64,000 nt of DNA from JABFXX01 sp964419605 (GTDB taxonomy: Bacteria > Myxococcota_A > Polyangia > Haliangiales > Haliangiaceae): the NCBI GenBank assembly GCA_964419605.1, contig CAYQQM010000017.1:5189-69188 (forward strand). Direction: 5' to 3'. The position numbers were made by a program, and so were the translations under genes. The notes below the pieces were generated by a model that searched no databases, was not told the DNA's origin, and saw only the letters and a list, made by a program, of their open reading frames with translations. Shown here piece by piece: positions 24,586-33,317 of the stretch; positions within the stretch are counted from its first letter, which is position 1; each line of letters begins with the position of its first letter.

Positions 24586-25907
24586 GGATCGCAATTGTCG
24601 GCGGTGGGATGGGAGGATTGTTCTCGGCGCGTGCGCTTTGTGCCGCAGGGCACGATGTGCACGTCTTTGAAGCCAGCAGTCGCGCGGGTGGTGTTGTTGC
24701 CACCTCAGTGAAGGATGGGTTTTTGTGCGAGCATGCTGCCAGTTCGTTTCGCACGAGCGCGCGGTGCGGTGTGGCGCCGCTGTGCAAAGAACTCGGGGTA
24801 GCGGTGGAAAGCGCGGCGCCGGTGGCGAAGCGCCGCTACGTGTATCTCGATGGAAAGCTGCGCTTGGTCCCCAGCAATCCTCTCGAACTCGTGCGATCGG
24901 ATTTGCTCACGTGGCGCGGTAAACTGGCGCTACTTCGCGAGCCGTTTTCACCCCGGCGCGAACCGCGGAACGAGGACCAGTCGATGCACGACTTTGCTAC
25001 CCGAAGACTCGGGCCAGAGGCTGCCCGCGCATTGATTGCGCCGCTGGTTACCGGAGTGTACGCCGCGGACTCGCACGACGTCAGCCTCGAAGCTGGGTTC
25101 CCTGCGATGGCGATGCTCGATCGCAACGGTGGGTTCGTTCGAGGCACATGTAGGCACTTGCTTCGCGACGGTAAGAGTGCTGTCCGCGCACGTGGCGGCA
25201 TGGCGGCGCCCGCGGGCGGGCTGGGCTCACTCGTGGAGGCACTTGCGCGCGACGTAGGCAGTCGATTGCATCGCAACGTGCGCGTCCGAGCGATTGAATC
25301 GGTCGCCAATGGAGTTCTCATCGATGGCGAACGTTGGGACGCAGTGGTGTTAGCGGTGCCTGCCCAGACCGCGGCTCCGCTTCTGCGCGCAATGCCGGAG
25401 CTCGTCTTGCGATTGCAAGTGTTTCGGCGCTCTGCGGTTGCGGTTGTGCACCTTGGCGTGCCGCGGGATAGTAGCCCCCGGATTCATGATGGTTTTGGTT
25501 TCCTCACGGCCCAAGGTGAGGACGTGCGGGCACTTGGTGTGGTTTTCGAGTCGACGGTGTGGGCGAATCGCGCGCCCGCAGGGCAGGCACTGTTGCGCTG
25601 CATTTTTGCCGGCAGCCGCGATCCATCGGCGTACGAGCTCGACGATCGCGAACTTGTCGATCAGGCGGTGCGCGACGTATCGCGGGCATTCGGAACCTCG
25701 ATCACGTGCACGCACGCGAGTGTGAGCCGCTCTCCACTCGGGTTGCCGCACTATCCCGTTGGACACCGCGATCACGTCCGCGATGCGGTTGCCCTCGCGC
25801 GGCTTGCTCGAATCGTGCTCGCCGGGGCCGATTATCGCGGCGCTGGACTTAACGATCTTGCCGCCGATGCGGGGGTTGTCGCTTCCGAGGTTGCGCAGTG
25901 GGCATAA
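24582..25907 (+). CDS. hemG: Oxygen-dependent protoporphyrinogen oxidase
   Basis: A 441-residue FAD enzyme that converts protoporphyrinogen IX to protoporphyrin IX (HemG/HemY type). The FAD dinucleotide site is IVGGGMGGLFSARAL at 4-18, followed by EASSRAGGVVATS. Other family features are RYVYLDGKLRLVPSNP near 85, LVTGVYAADSHDVSLEAGFPAM near 150-172 and the C-terminal FAD block IVLAGADYRGAGLNDLAADAG near 410. It overlaps hemE by ATGA, which couples the two penultimate-pathway enzymes. Coproporphyrinogen-oxidase activity cannot be excluded by eye because the families are close. Confidence 0.93.
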   Translation: MRIAIVGGGMGGLFSARALCAAGHDVHVFEASSRAGGVVATSVKDGFLCEHAASSFRTSARCGVAPLCKELGVAVESAAPVAKRRYVYLDGKLRLVPSNPLELVRSDLLTWRGKLALLREPFSPRREPRNEDQSMHDFATRRLGPEAARALIAPLVTGVYAADSHDVSLEAGFPAMAMLDRNGGFVRGTCRHLLRDGKSAVRARGGMAAPAGGLGSLVEALARDVGSRLHRNVRVRAIESVANGVLIDGERWDAVVLAVPAQTAAPLLRAMPELVLRLQVFRRSAVAVVHLGVPRDSSPRIHDGFGFLTAQGEDVRALGVVFESTVWANRAPAGQALLRCIFAGSRDPSAYELDDRELVDQAVRDVSRAFGTSITCTHASVSRSPLGLPHYPVGHRDHVRDAVALARLARIVLAGADYRGAGLNDLAADAGVVASEVAQWA

Positions 25908-26713
25908 GGCGCTTGCCGCTGCCTGTGCTTTGGATGGCTGCTTGTTCGAGCAAGTCGCCTGTTGTCGAAGATGCACGGTCGATCAAGCCGCTGACACGCG
26001 ATGCGGGGGCGCCCCCATCGACAGCTCCGGCGCGGGTCGAGGCGCAGCTCGGCCAGGGCGACGTTCAGATTCGCGTGGAATGGAAGGATGTACCGGCAGC
26101 CGCGCGCGCCTCCAACGCGCGCACCCCGTGCGGATCCCCCGCAGTGCCAGCGGTGTCGCCAACAACTACATGGGGAATCCCCGAAGCACTCGCGATAGTC
26201 GGCGTTCGCACTCCGCCCTCGGAAAGCGGGGCAGGGATAGGCGGCAACGAATCGCGGGTGGTGTTCGATGGCTGCGCGTTTTCTCATCGCATTGTTATTG
26301 CGCGCACAGCCCTCGTCGTTGCAAGCGCCAGCTTTGCGCCGGAGGCGCTGTCGTTCACGCCAACTCCAGTGCCGCGATCGGTCGCAACCGGATCGGCCGT
26401 TCCGGTCGGATCACTGCCGATCCATCTTTCTGTGATCGGTCATGAACTGGAGATCCCACTAGCGAAAGATACGGTGTACGTGCTGGGCGCGGGATCGGAG
26501 GCTGCTACGGTAGTGGCCGCGCCGACTCCGTACTACGGGGTGACTGAGGCGAATGGACAGGTAGTGTTGCGCGGAATACCGACGGGCGACCATCCTGTGA
26601 CCGCCTGGATCCCAGCACGTTCGGGACAACCTGCACGTTTGGCGGCGGGTACGGTTACGGTGCGCGCGAACGAGCTTGCCGAGGTCACCATCGATATGTC
26701 GCGCTCGCTGTGA
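25898..26713 (+). CDS. Lipoprotein of unknown function in the haem operon
   Basis: A 271-residue protein with a lipoprotein signal (LPVLWMAACSS, Cys 16) and a GTG start overlapping hemG by 10 nt. The middle has VFDGCAFSHRIVIA, reminiscent of cupredoxin-like domains; the C-terminal ~80 residues (YYGVTEANGQVVLRGIPTGDHPVTAWIPA) look like a carboxypeptidase-regulatory beta-sandwich. I would not assign electron transfer without the copper ligands being aligned. Position in the hem unit may be meaningful or accidental. Confidence 0.75.
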   Translation: MGIRRLPLPVLWMAACSSKSPVVEDARSIKPLTRDAGAPPSTAPARVEAQLGQGDVQIRVEWKDVPAAARASNARTPCGSPAVPAVSPTTTWGIPEALAIVGVRTPPSESGAGIGGNESRVVFDGCAFSHRIVIARTALVVASASFAPEALSFTPTPVPRSVATGSAVPVGSLPIHLSVIGHELEIPLAKDTVYVLGAGSEAATVVAAPTPYYGVTEANGQVVLRGIPTGDHPVTAWIPARSGQPARLAAGTVTVRANELAEVTIDMSRSL

Positions 26714-27813
26714 CCTGGATCTGTCCAACCGAGCTCGAGGCTGCCGTATGGGCAGCGACTCGAGAGGTCGTTGGTGACGCGCCCTTGGCGACGCCAGCGC
26801 TCACTCGAGCCATCGTCGATCGGTCGTTGCGTTACACCAGCGAGCGCGATCGGCTGTCGATTGCGCCCGATCGCACCGCCGATCTCGCGGCGCGGGCCGC
26901 GTTTTTTACGATCGCGGATGCCATGAAGGTCTGCGTCCCGATTGGCGAATTGCGCGGCCGCGGTGCGATTCCGGACCGAGCACCACTTGCGGTGCTCGAT
27001 CTCGGCGCAGGTTGCGGAGCTCAGTCATTGGGATTGGCGACCTGCGTCGCTCGCCCGCTCGCCATCACCGCGATCGATCAGGATCGCAACGCGCTGGCCA
27101 TCGCTGAGCGAGCGCTCGCTCGGTACTCCCACGTGTCGTTCGAAGGGCGCACTGGCGATGTGACCACGATGGAATTTTGTCGCGCCGACCTTGTCGTAAT
27201 CGGGAGCGTGATGAACGAGCTAACACCGCATGCGGGGCTGACGGTGGTCGAGCGCGCTGTTGCCGCGATCCCGATCGATGGTGCCGTCATCATCATTGAG
27301 CCCGCGCTGCGATCGACGTCGCGTGCGCTGCATGAGTTGCGCGACGCGGTGCTGTCGCGCGGCCTCGCTCACGTCTTTGCGCCATGCACCCGGGGCACTT
27401 CGCCCTGTCCAGCCTTGGCCGACGCCGAAGATTGGTGTCACGAGGATCGCAGTGTTCAGCTACCGCCAGCGACCGCCGAGCTCGCCCGACTTACCCACTT
27501 GCGCGATCGAGGCATGAAATTCTCGTATCTGGTGCTTCGCCGCCAACCGACGCCGCTTATCGACCGTGAAGGCGCGTGGCGGATCGTGAGCGCACCCCGG
27601 TTGCTCAAGGGCAAGCTCGAAGTGTTCGGCTGCAGCGATGCTGGGCGTTTGCCGATCCGATTGTTGCGAAAGAACCGCGCGCCTAGTAACCGAGACCTAG
27701 AGCGCGTCGAGCGCGGCGACGTTGTTGTTGTTTCGGGTTCCGAAGCCGACGTCGCTCGACTAGAGATCCACCGCGATACGTTGGTACAGCGAGCGGATCC
27801 ATCCACGGCGTAG
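26710..27813 (+). CDS. Rsm22-type SAM methyltransferase
   Basis: A 367-residue protein. The SAM site is VLDLGAGCGAQSLGLA near 97, with AITAIDQDRNALAIAERAL as the second strand-helix and VVIGSVMNELTPHAG as the motif-III region. The later block VFAPCTRGTSPCPALADAEDWCHEDRS contains clustered Cys and His, as in the Rsm22 family (small-ribosomal-subunit assembly methyltransferase-like, often with an Fe-S site). A C-terminal OB-like tail follows. The GTG start overlaps the lipoprotein stop in GTGA. Methylation target in bacteria is not firmly known. Confidence 0.85.
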   Translation: MTWICPTELEAAVWAATREVVGDAPLATPALTRAIVDRSLRYTSERDRLSIAPDRTADLAARAAFFTIADAMKVCVPIGELRGRGAIPDRAPLAVLDLGAGCGAQSLGLATCVARPLAITAIDQDRNALAIAERALARYSHVSFEGRTGDVTTMEFCRADLVVIGSVMNELTPHAGLTVVERAVAAIPIDGAVIIIEPALRSTSRALHELRDAVLSRGLAHVFAPCTRGTSPCPALADAEDWCHEDRSVQLPPATAELARLTHLRDRGMKFSYLVLRRQPTPLIDREGAWRIVSAPRLLKGKLEVFGCSDAGRLPIRLLRKNRAPSNRDLERVERGDVVVVSGSEADVARLEIHRDTLVQRADPSTA

Positions 27814-27827
27814 CGGAGAGACGCGGC

Positions 27828-28307
27828 TCACTGCCGTTGATGCAAATCCTCGAGTTCGAACGCGGCGCCAAACTGGGTTTTGTTCATGGTCTTGGTTTTG
27901 AACAAGCCGTCATGGTTTAAGATCGTCGCCGCCTCAAGATTCGACAATTTACCTTTGTATCCTGCGTCTTTCAGCAAGGTTGCGAGTCCGTTGCGGTCGA
28001 TGACGGACTGCTGCGAACAAACATCTGTGGTCGCGTAGTGCGTAAACGCTTCCTGCCAACCGGTGAACTTGCTCTGGATGTGGCGCTGGACCATCGTTTT
28101 GTAGTCCTCGGACAAGCGGAAGCCAACATCGCTGGGGCTGGGCTGGAACCAGCACGCTACGGCGCGGTGCGACTCAACCATAGAGGCACCGATCGAGTTC
28201 ATATTCGGCTGAACCCATGATGACCAAAAACGGCGGACCAGCGATGGCTCTTCCGTATGTGAGGGCAGGATCTCTTTGGGCGCAGCTATGGTTGGCGGCT
28301 CAGTCAT
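27828..28307 (-). CDS. Unrecognised small protein, paralogue of the next gene
   Basis: A 159-residue protein. Its C-terminal ~95 residues align by eye with those of the gene at 28343-28825: WQEAFTHYATTDVCSQQS against WTAAFKAYASEDHCSLEN, then GLATLLKDAGYKGKLS against GLARLLEKAEYKGSPG, and AATILNHDG against AAKILATGT. A Trp, Cys, the YKG turn and a C-terminal FGAAFE/FRAKF box are shared. The helix-loop-helix spacing recalls EF-hand-like folds, but no Ca loop of the standard form is visible. The N-terminal third is unrelated in the two genes. No signal peptide. Second gene of the pair (35 bp). Confidence 0.7.
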   Translation of the reverse strand: MTEPPTIAAPKEILPSHTEEPSLVRRFWSSWVQPNMNSIGASMVESHRAVACWFQPSPSDVGFRLSEDYKTMVQRHIQSKFTGWQEAFTHYATTDVCSQQSVIDRNGLATLLKDAGYKGKLSNLEAATILNHDGLFKTKTMNKTQFGAAFELEDLHQRQ

Positions 28308-28342
28308 GAGCCGTCAGTGTACTATGGCGGTGCGCCTTTCTT

Positions 28343-28825
28343 TCAGGGTTTTCGTTCAGGCGGCGCAAATTTTGCCCGGAACGTTTCGAGGTTAAGTCTG
28401 GTTAACTTCACGTCGAGTGTGCCCGTGGCAAGGATCTTGGCCGCCTTCGAGCCTGGTGAACCTTTGTACTCTGCCTTTTCTAGCAATCTTGCGAGCCCGT
28501 GGCTATCGAGCAGCCAGGGCGGGGGATTCTCTAAGGAACAATGGTCCTCAGAAGCATATGCTTTGAACGCAGCCGTCCAGTCGTTGCCGAAATTCCTTTT
28601 TACGTGCGACTGGATCAGCTGCTTGATTTCTTCATCCGGGTAAACCTGCTCGCTCGCGGTGGCCTCGGCTGTCAGGCTAAGGGAGCAACTAGGATGAGAA
28701 AACTTCTTGAAAGCGAGCCGCAATCCGTAACCGACTTGGTTCACCGTCTCTTGAAGAAACGTCGGCTTTTCCGTCAGTACTTCTACTATTTCTGGAGTCT
28801 GCTTGGGTACCGTTTCTCCGCCCAT
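28343..28825 (-). CDS. Unrecognised small protein, paralogue of the previous gene
   Basis: A 160-residue protein sharing the C-terminal domain described for 27828-28307; HVKRNFGNDWTAAFKAYA and GLARLLEKAEYKGSPG are the clearest blocks. The N-terminal ~60 residues (VPKQTPEIVEVLTEKPTF and onward) differ. Both look cytoplasmic. The tandem arrangement suggests local duplication followed by divergence, perhaps as in a two-subunit or poison/immunity system, but nothing in the sequence proves a role. Confidence 0.7.
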   Translation of the reverse strand: MGGETVPKQTPEIVEVLTEKPTFLQETVNQVGYGLRLAFKKFSHPSCSLSLTAEATASEQVYPDEEIKQLIQSHVKRNFGNDWTAAFKAYASEDHCSLENPPPWLLDSHGLARLLEKAEYKGSPGSKAAKILATGTLDVKLTRLNLETFRAKFAPPERKP

Positions 28826-28926
28826 GGGACAGCTATATCGCGAGACTCGCTTGCCAGCACCAACATTCGCGCAGGAGGCGTGCGGCGACTACGAAATGAA
28901 CAGTATTCTGTGTCGGATCGCACACT

Positions 28927-29427
28927 TTAGGTCGCGTCGGGTTCGCCGTCCCAGTAGTCGAGGCTCTCGCCTTGGCGCGAAATCCAGCGGTGAAGCGGCT
29001 TGTCGAACGTACCGGCGGATCCGGCAACTTTCTTCGAATCTGGATAGCCGACGACATCCACCTTTTGCGCTGAAGCCGAAACGCACAAGTATACCAGCGG
29101 CTCGGATCCATCGTTGATCATCTGGTGGGCGAACTCGGGCCCCACCGGGAACGAGATCCAATCGCCTTCGCGCACTGGAATCCGCCGATCGCCGATCCTG
29201 GCGATGCCAGACCCGCGCAGCACGTACAGCGCCTCTTCCGTAGCGCAGTGGTAATGAAATGGGAATGAAACGCTTCCGGGCGCGACTTCGGTCAAGTTGC
29301 AGCCCAGCATGTTTCCTCCTGCGGCTGCGCCGAGACGGCGCAATTTCATGCGGTGTTTGCCCTTTTCCATCGGAAACGGGTCGACTTCATCGCGGTTGAC
29401 AATATTGGGGTGTCGGCGCTCTGCCAT
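28927..29427 (-). CDS. Cupin-domain protein
   Basis: A 166-residue single-domain cupin. The conserved barrel begins at MLGCNLTEVAPG, and the metal-binding motif is FHYHCATEEALYVLRGSG followed by the second motif GDWISFPVGPEFAHQMIND. Two His, one Glu and a later His supply the usual metal ligands. The C-terminal ~40 residues (DVVGYPDSKKV, LDYWDGEPDA) are typical of cupins annotated in sugar/nucleotide or cysteine-like metabolism, but function is open. Start at 29427 (MAERRHP) chosen to match the family; an upstream ATG at 29463 would add 12 residues. Confidence 0.85.
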   Translation of the reverse strand: MAERRHPNIVNRDEVDPFPMEKGKHRMKLRRLGAAAGGNMLGCNLTEVAPGSVSFPFHYHCATEEALYVLRGSGIARIGDRRIPVREGDWISFPVGPEFAHQMINDGSEPLVYLCVSASAQKVDVVGYPDSKKVAGSAGTFDKPLHRWISRQGESLDYWDGEPDAT

Positions 29428-29489
29428 GCACCGAAGTGTTTCGCTGTGGGGCGCTGTCGTCAATCGAGACGGACTTGGTTTTCATGGTA

Positions 29490-30845
29490 CTACGGTGCGA
29501 CGACAAGGAAGCTGATTCGGTACCAGGTATCGGTTTCCGCGGGGAGCGGTAGGGGAATGCGTGCCGCGATCTGTTCGAGGCAGCTGCAAGCGCCGTTTTG
29601 ATCGGAGCATGCATTCAGTTGCGAGCTGTCGATGGGTAACGCGTTGGGTTCCGCGATCGGGGTGGCGCGAACCCCGGACGGCGGCGCATTGTAGTGCGGC
29701 CGCACGCCGCCTGGCGTACGAGCCGCAGTGCGAGTGATCTGGATCTGAAACACCGTCGTCGGTTGCTTGCCAGCGCACCGTCGCAGTTTAGGCATGGCCC
29801 GTCGGACGTGCGCCATCATCGCATCCATTGACTGCGGGCGAAGTCTCTCCTTCGACCGCGCGACCAGCGGGCCCGCTGAGGTTTCAGTCGCCGAGCTGCG
29901 CTTGGGGCTTGCGGGTTCGATCGTGGCACTGGAGGCTGGGTCGCGCTCTAGTGCTAGCGGAAGCTCCAGCGAAGATAGTTTGGTTAGATGTTGTTGGGCT
30001 CGGTGTTGCCACAGGAAGGCAGTGGTGGCGTCGTTCAAACGACGGAAACGCACCAGCGCCTGTTCGGCCATGCCTCGGGCTTCGAAGGCAAGCGCGACTG
30101 CATAGTCCAAAAGCTCTGGATCAATCCACGGGATTTGTGGCGTTGTCAGCGCTTCGAACGAAGGACCGAATTTCAACGCTTGGGCCGCGTGAGTGTCGCG
30201 GTTGCTCGAGTCCCCTGCAAGGTCGTAGGCAAGCGTCAGCAGCCACTCCACCCGTGAGCGTTCGACATCGGGTTGGTTCAGCGCGGACTCCAATGCAGCG
30301 ACAGCCGCTTCGAGTTTTCCAAGCGCGATCCGCACTTCTCCTAGCCTCATCCACGGCTCCGCACGTTCTGTGCGTGCGACGGCCTGCAACAGCGTTCGCT
30401 CTGCATGGGGAAGTTGCCCCGCACGGCTCTGACAGATTCCGAGTTCCACGAGGCCCTCAGTCGCCGAGCCCTTGCCCCAGGCACGCGTCAGATCGGCAGA
30501 GCACGCTGCCCACTCTCGGAGCAGCAGGTAGGCTTTGCCTCGCAGTGCGTACACGTCTGCTTCATTCGGAAACTGTGCGAGCGCATCTGTGAATAGGCTA
30601 ACCGCAACTCTTGCTGCTTCGTCCGTTTGCCGATTCAGCTGACGGCGGCCCTCCACGATGAGGCGCTGGAACGGCGCCCGTCGCGGATCGAGGGCCGACT
30701 CCCACAGATCCGACGTTGCCTCGGAGGCAGCTTCCGGATCTGATGGTTCGAGCGAAGCGGTCTCCGGGCCCGCCGCGGCTTGAAGGGCATAGGCCGCGAC
30801 TCCTGAGATGAGGGCGCATCGACATAGCAGCATGGAGTTATGCAC
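29490..30845 (-). CDS. Exported TPR protein with AgmX/PglI-like C-terminus
   Basis: A 451-residue protein. An N-terminal hydrophobic segment (LLCRCALISGVAAYALQAAAG) is a likely signal. Residues ~60-270 form TPR-like repeats (SLFTDALAQFPNEADVYALRGKAY, VELGICQSRAGQLPHAERTLLQAV). The C-terminal ~110 residues, from MMAHVRRAMPKLRRCAGK to CSCLEQIAARIPLPLPAETDTW, have the paired-Cys beta layout of AgmX/PglI-type domains found in gliding and envelope proteins of myxobacteria. Last gene of a three-gene envelope unit, 15 bp after the previous gene. Confidence 0.68.
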   Translation of the reverse strand: MHNSMLLCRCALISGVAAYALQAAAGPETASLEPSDPEAASEATSDLWESALDPRRAPFQRLIVEGRRQLNRQTDEAARVAVSLFTDALAQFPNEADVYALRGKAYLLLREWAACSADLTRAWGKGSATEGLVELGICQSRAGQLPHAERTLLQAVARTERAEPWMRLGEVRIALGKLEAAVAALESALNQPDVERSRVEWLLTLAYDLAGDSSNRDTHAAQALKFGPSFEALTTPQIPWIDPELLDYAVALAFEARGMAEQALVRFRRLNDATTAFLWQHRAQQHLTKLSSLELPLALERDPASSATIEPASPKRSSATETSAGPLVARSKERLRPQSMDAMMAHVRRAMPKLRRCAGKQPTTVFQIQITRTAARTPGGVRPHYNAPPSGVRATPIAEPNALPIDSSQLNACSDQNGACSCLEQIAARIPLPLPAETDTWYRISFLVVAP

Positions 30846-30860
30846 GGTCCCTACCTTCGG

Positions 30861-31898
30861 CTACGGTTTGCTGCGCTTGGCTGCCGCTTGCAATCGATCA
30901 AGGTGGGAGCGCGCGCGGGGTTGGTACTTTGGATGTGCATTCGAAATCAGGTACTTCCGCCAGTAGTCGATTGCTCCGGCGGTGTCGCCAAATGCTTCGC
31001 TGGCTAGCGCGAAGTAATAGTTTTCTTCGCCACGCGGCACAAAAAACGTCAGATGCAGCACGTTGACCCGACGATGAAATTCTTCCATCTGTTGTCGGCC
31101 TTGAGCGACGATCAACTCTAGGGCTTGGCTGCCGCGCTCGGCGCGGTCAAGTGCAACTGCAAGACCGTATAGGGTCTCGGTGCTATGCGAGATGCGAAGT
31201 GCTCGGCGATAGGTCTCAATCGCCTCATTCAGCCGTCCTATCATCATGTACGTCTCGGCCAAGTTGGCAAGTGTTGTTTCGTTGGGAGAATCGGAACGCG
31301 AAAGAATTTTTTCGTAGTCGGAGATGGCAGCCAAAAGGTGATCCGTTGTGCCGAAGTGCGTGTGGAGTACGGCGCGGTGGAACAGCACGCTGAAGTCCGC
31401 TGAGCTTGCGTCTTCGTCAAGTGGAGACAGCCGTGGATCCAGCGGCGCGAGGTCCTCAAACGCGTTCCAAGCGTCGATCACCTCCAGCGCGCGCTTCGTG
31501 TCAAACGGCGCACCCGGGGCGGGACAAAGAGGAGATGCGATCCACGGATAGAGCGCTTTCTGGCCGCACTCGAAATAGAACGAGTATTGCAGCCTGGCGA
31601 TGCGATAATGGGGTTCTGGCTCGGTGTTGCTAGACCGTGCAGCGTTCCGGTACGACGCGATCGCCCGTTGCAGAAGCTGTTGAATCGCCGCCCGTGATGC
31701 GGCGCGCGCCGATGTCGCTTGCAGCACGAATTCGTCGCCCTGTTGCATTTCAGCTGCGTACGCTGCGCGTGAACGATCGGACGCGTCGGAGCTAGCCCGG
31801 CTCCAAACATCGGCATGTGCAGTCGTCGGATCGAGTGCGACAGCCATGCACGCAACTGCGATGGCCGCAGAAAGTCCCAATCGTTCGTGGCGAAGCAT
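30861..31898 (-). CDS. Exported TPR protein
   Basis: A 345-residue protein with a clear signal peptide (MLRHERLGLSAAIAVACMAVAL, cleavage near AHA-DVW). The mature part is made of TPR-like helices: AIASYRNAARSSNTEPEPHYRIARLQYSF, ANLAETYMMIGRLNEAIETYRRAL, GLAVALDRAERGSQALEL and ASEAFGDTAGAIDYWRKYL. The ATG at 31898 is chosen because the upstream codons overlap the end of the PEGA-barrel gene. Middle gene of the unit (46 and 15 bp to its neighbours). It probably serves as a periplasmic scaffold. Confidence 0.78.
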   Translation of the reverse strand: MLRHERLGLSAAIAVACMAVALDPTTAHADVWSRASSDASDRSRAAYAAEMQQGDEFVLQATSARAASRAAIQQLLQRAIASYRNAARSSNTEPEPHYRIARLQYSFYFECGQKALYPWIASPLCPAPGAPFDTKRALEVIDAWNAFEDLAPLDPRLSPLDEDASSADFSVLFHRAVLHTHFGTTDHLLAAISDYEKILSRSDSPNETTLANLAETYMMIGRLNEAIETYRRALRISHSTETLYGLAVALDRAERGSQALELIVAQGRQQMEEFHRRVNVLHLTFFVPRGEENYYFALASEAFGDTAGAIDYWRKYLISNAHPKYQPRARSHLDRLQAAAKRSKP

Positions 31899-31944
31899 TC
31901 CGACTCCGGTACGAATGTAGTGGCGAGTGCCGGACACGTTGGGC

Positions 31945-33228
31945 TCAGTACTGAGCACCTGCGAATACAGAGATCGACTCCACGAGGTCGCGAGCCCCGG
32001 CTGCCATCGACGATTCGGAAAACGTCCAGCGATAGTAGAGCACTGATCCTTCGAGTCCCAAAAATATGGGTCCCACGCGGGCTGTTGCACCCAGAGCAAC
32101 TCGGCCTCCGTAGACATCGGCCCCACCGAACCGGGCGCTCAGGGGGCCACTGTGGATCGCGAGCCTTCCCTCCGCCGCGCTGTGAATTGCAAATGACTGC
32201 GCGAGGCGAACACCTGCGCCAAGGCCGGCGCGGATCGACTGATAGTCGCCGATAGGCAACGTACTCGCGTTGCCTTGGTAGCCCATTTGGTCGCGCACAA
32301 AGCCCGCACTTGGGACAACGGCCACCCTGCCTACTCTCCACGCATGGCGAAGACCGACTTCAAAGTTGCGCCACTTGGTTTTCGCCCCGGTGGTCATTCC
32401 GGTCGAGTCGTCGATGACGTCGAGATGATTTACGCCAAATTCCAGCTTGCCATATATGGATAGTCCGCGAAGGCGGGAAGCTCCGAACCATTGCATCGGC
32501 CACAGTTCGAGCATGGGGCCCACCATGTCCTGCCCGTTCTCCGCTTGGGTGGGCAGGCTACTTCGCGCGTTGCGGTAACGAAACTGTCGAAAATTGACGT
32601 CGAATACGACGCCCACAGCAACTCCCCCCTTGGGCGGAGGTTTGGGTCGTGCGGCGGGCACGGACACAGGCGCGCGGCGTTGGGGCGGAGGTTGGACCTG
32701 CGAGGGTTCGGCAGCCGGCTTGGGTATCGGCCCAGGCTTGTCCGCTTCGATAGAGACCGTGGACCCGGTCTCCACGGTTACCTTGCCAGCAAACAACTGC
32801 TTGCTGTTCAGCGCTACGACAACCTCGTGAGACTTAGGATCGACGTCGATGCGCTTGGGCGCGACTCCTCGGTTGACGTCGTCGATGGTGATCGTTGCGC
32901 CTGTGAAACGCGGATCGTCGATGACGAGCGTCCCGAAATTGCCTTCGAGAGAAGCCTTGAACGGTCTGATTTTGCCCCTCTTGGGTATCGATAGCTGACC
33001 AAACTCCGGCTCGTAGCCCTCTTTGCGCAGAATCACCACCGACGTGCCTATCGGCGCGTCGATCGTGCATGGGGTGGCGGAACACACTGCAGGTTTGTCG
33101 ACACTGTCGAGGTACACGGTGGCGCCGGGCGGGTCGGACTCGATGGCGATCTTGCGAGTTCGGCCTCCAGCGCTCGCCACAGAAGTCCATGTCGCAAGCA
33201 ACATGCCCGCGTGAAAGCCGAGTTTCAT
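31945..33228 (-). CDS. PEGA-domain outer-membrane barrel protein
   Basis: A 427-residue exported protein with signal MKLGFHAGMLLATWTSVASAG. Residues 25-95 form a PEGA domain (IESDPPGATVYLD, CTIDAPIGTSVVILRKEGYE); a second PEGA-like domain may follow to about 165. A Pro/Lys-rich linker (PKPAAEPSQ... region ~170-205) leads to a C-terminal ~220-residue beta-barrel with alternating amphipathic strands, ending in VFAGAQY, a typical final barrel strand with terminal aromatic. First gene of the three-gene unit. The start is divergent from the regulator gene at 33318 (89 bp), which may control it. Confidence 0.8.
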   Translation of the reverse strand: MKLGFHAGMLLATWTSVASAGGRTRKIAIESDPPGATVYLDSVDKPAVCSATPCTIDAPIGTSVVILRKEGYEPEFGQLSIPKRGKIRPFKASLEGNFGTLVIDDPRFTGATITIDDVNRGVAPKRIDVDPKSHEVVVALNSKQLFAGKVTVETGSTVSIEADKPGPIPKPAAEPSQVQPPPQRRAPVSVPAARPKPPPKGGVAVGVVFDVNFRQFRYRNARSSLPTQAENGQDMVGPMLELWPMQWFGASRLRGLSIYGKLEFGVNHLDVIDDSTGMTTGAKTKWRNFEVGLRHAWRVGRVAVVPSAGFVRDQMGYQGNASTLPIGDYQSIRAGLGAGVRLAQSFAIHSAAEGRLAIHSGPLSARFGGADVYGGRVALGATARVGPIFLGLEGSVLYYRWTFSESSMAAGARDLVESISVFAGAQY

Positions 33229-33317
33229 TGGCGGCCATGATATCGCGTTCGTTCGAGAACGCTAGCCACATCTGTGACACTAGACAACGTTGGTCACGGG
33301 TCCGCTATAGTTCCGCC

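Noticed and set aside
25350..25976. Minus-strand frame inside hemG
   Set aside because: It lies opposite a fully conserved hemG frame and has no recognisable domain.
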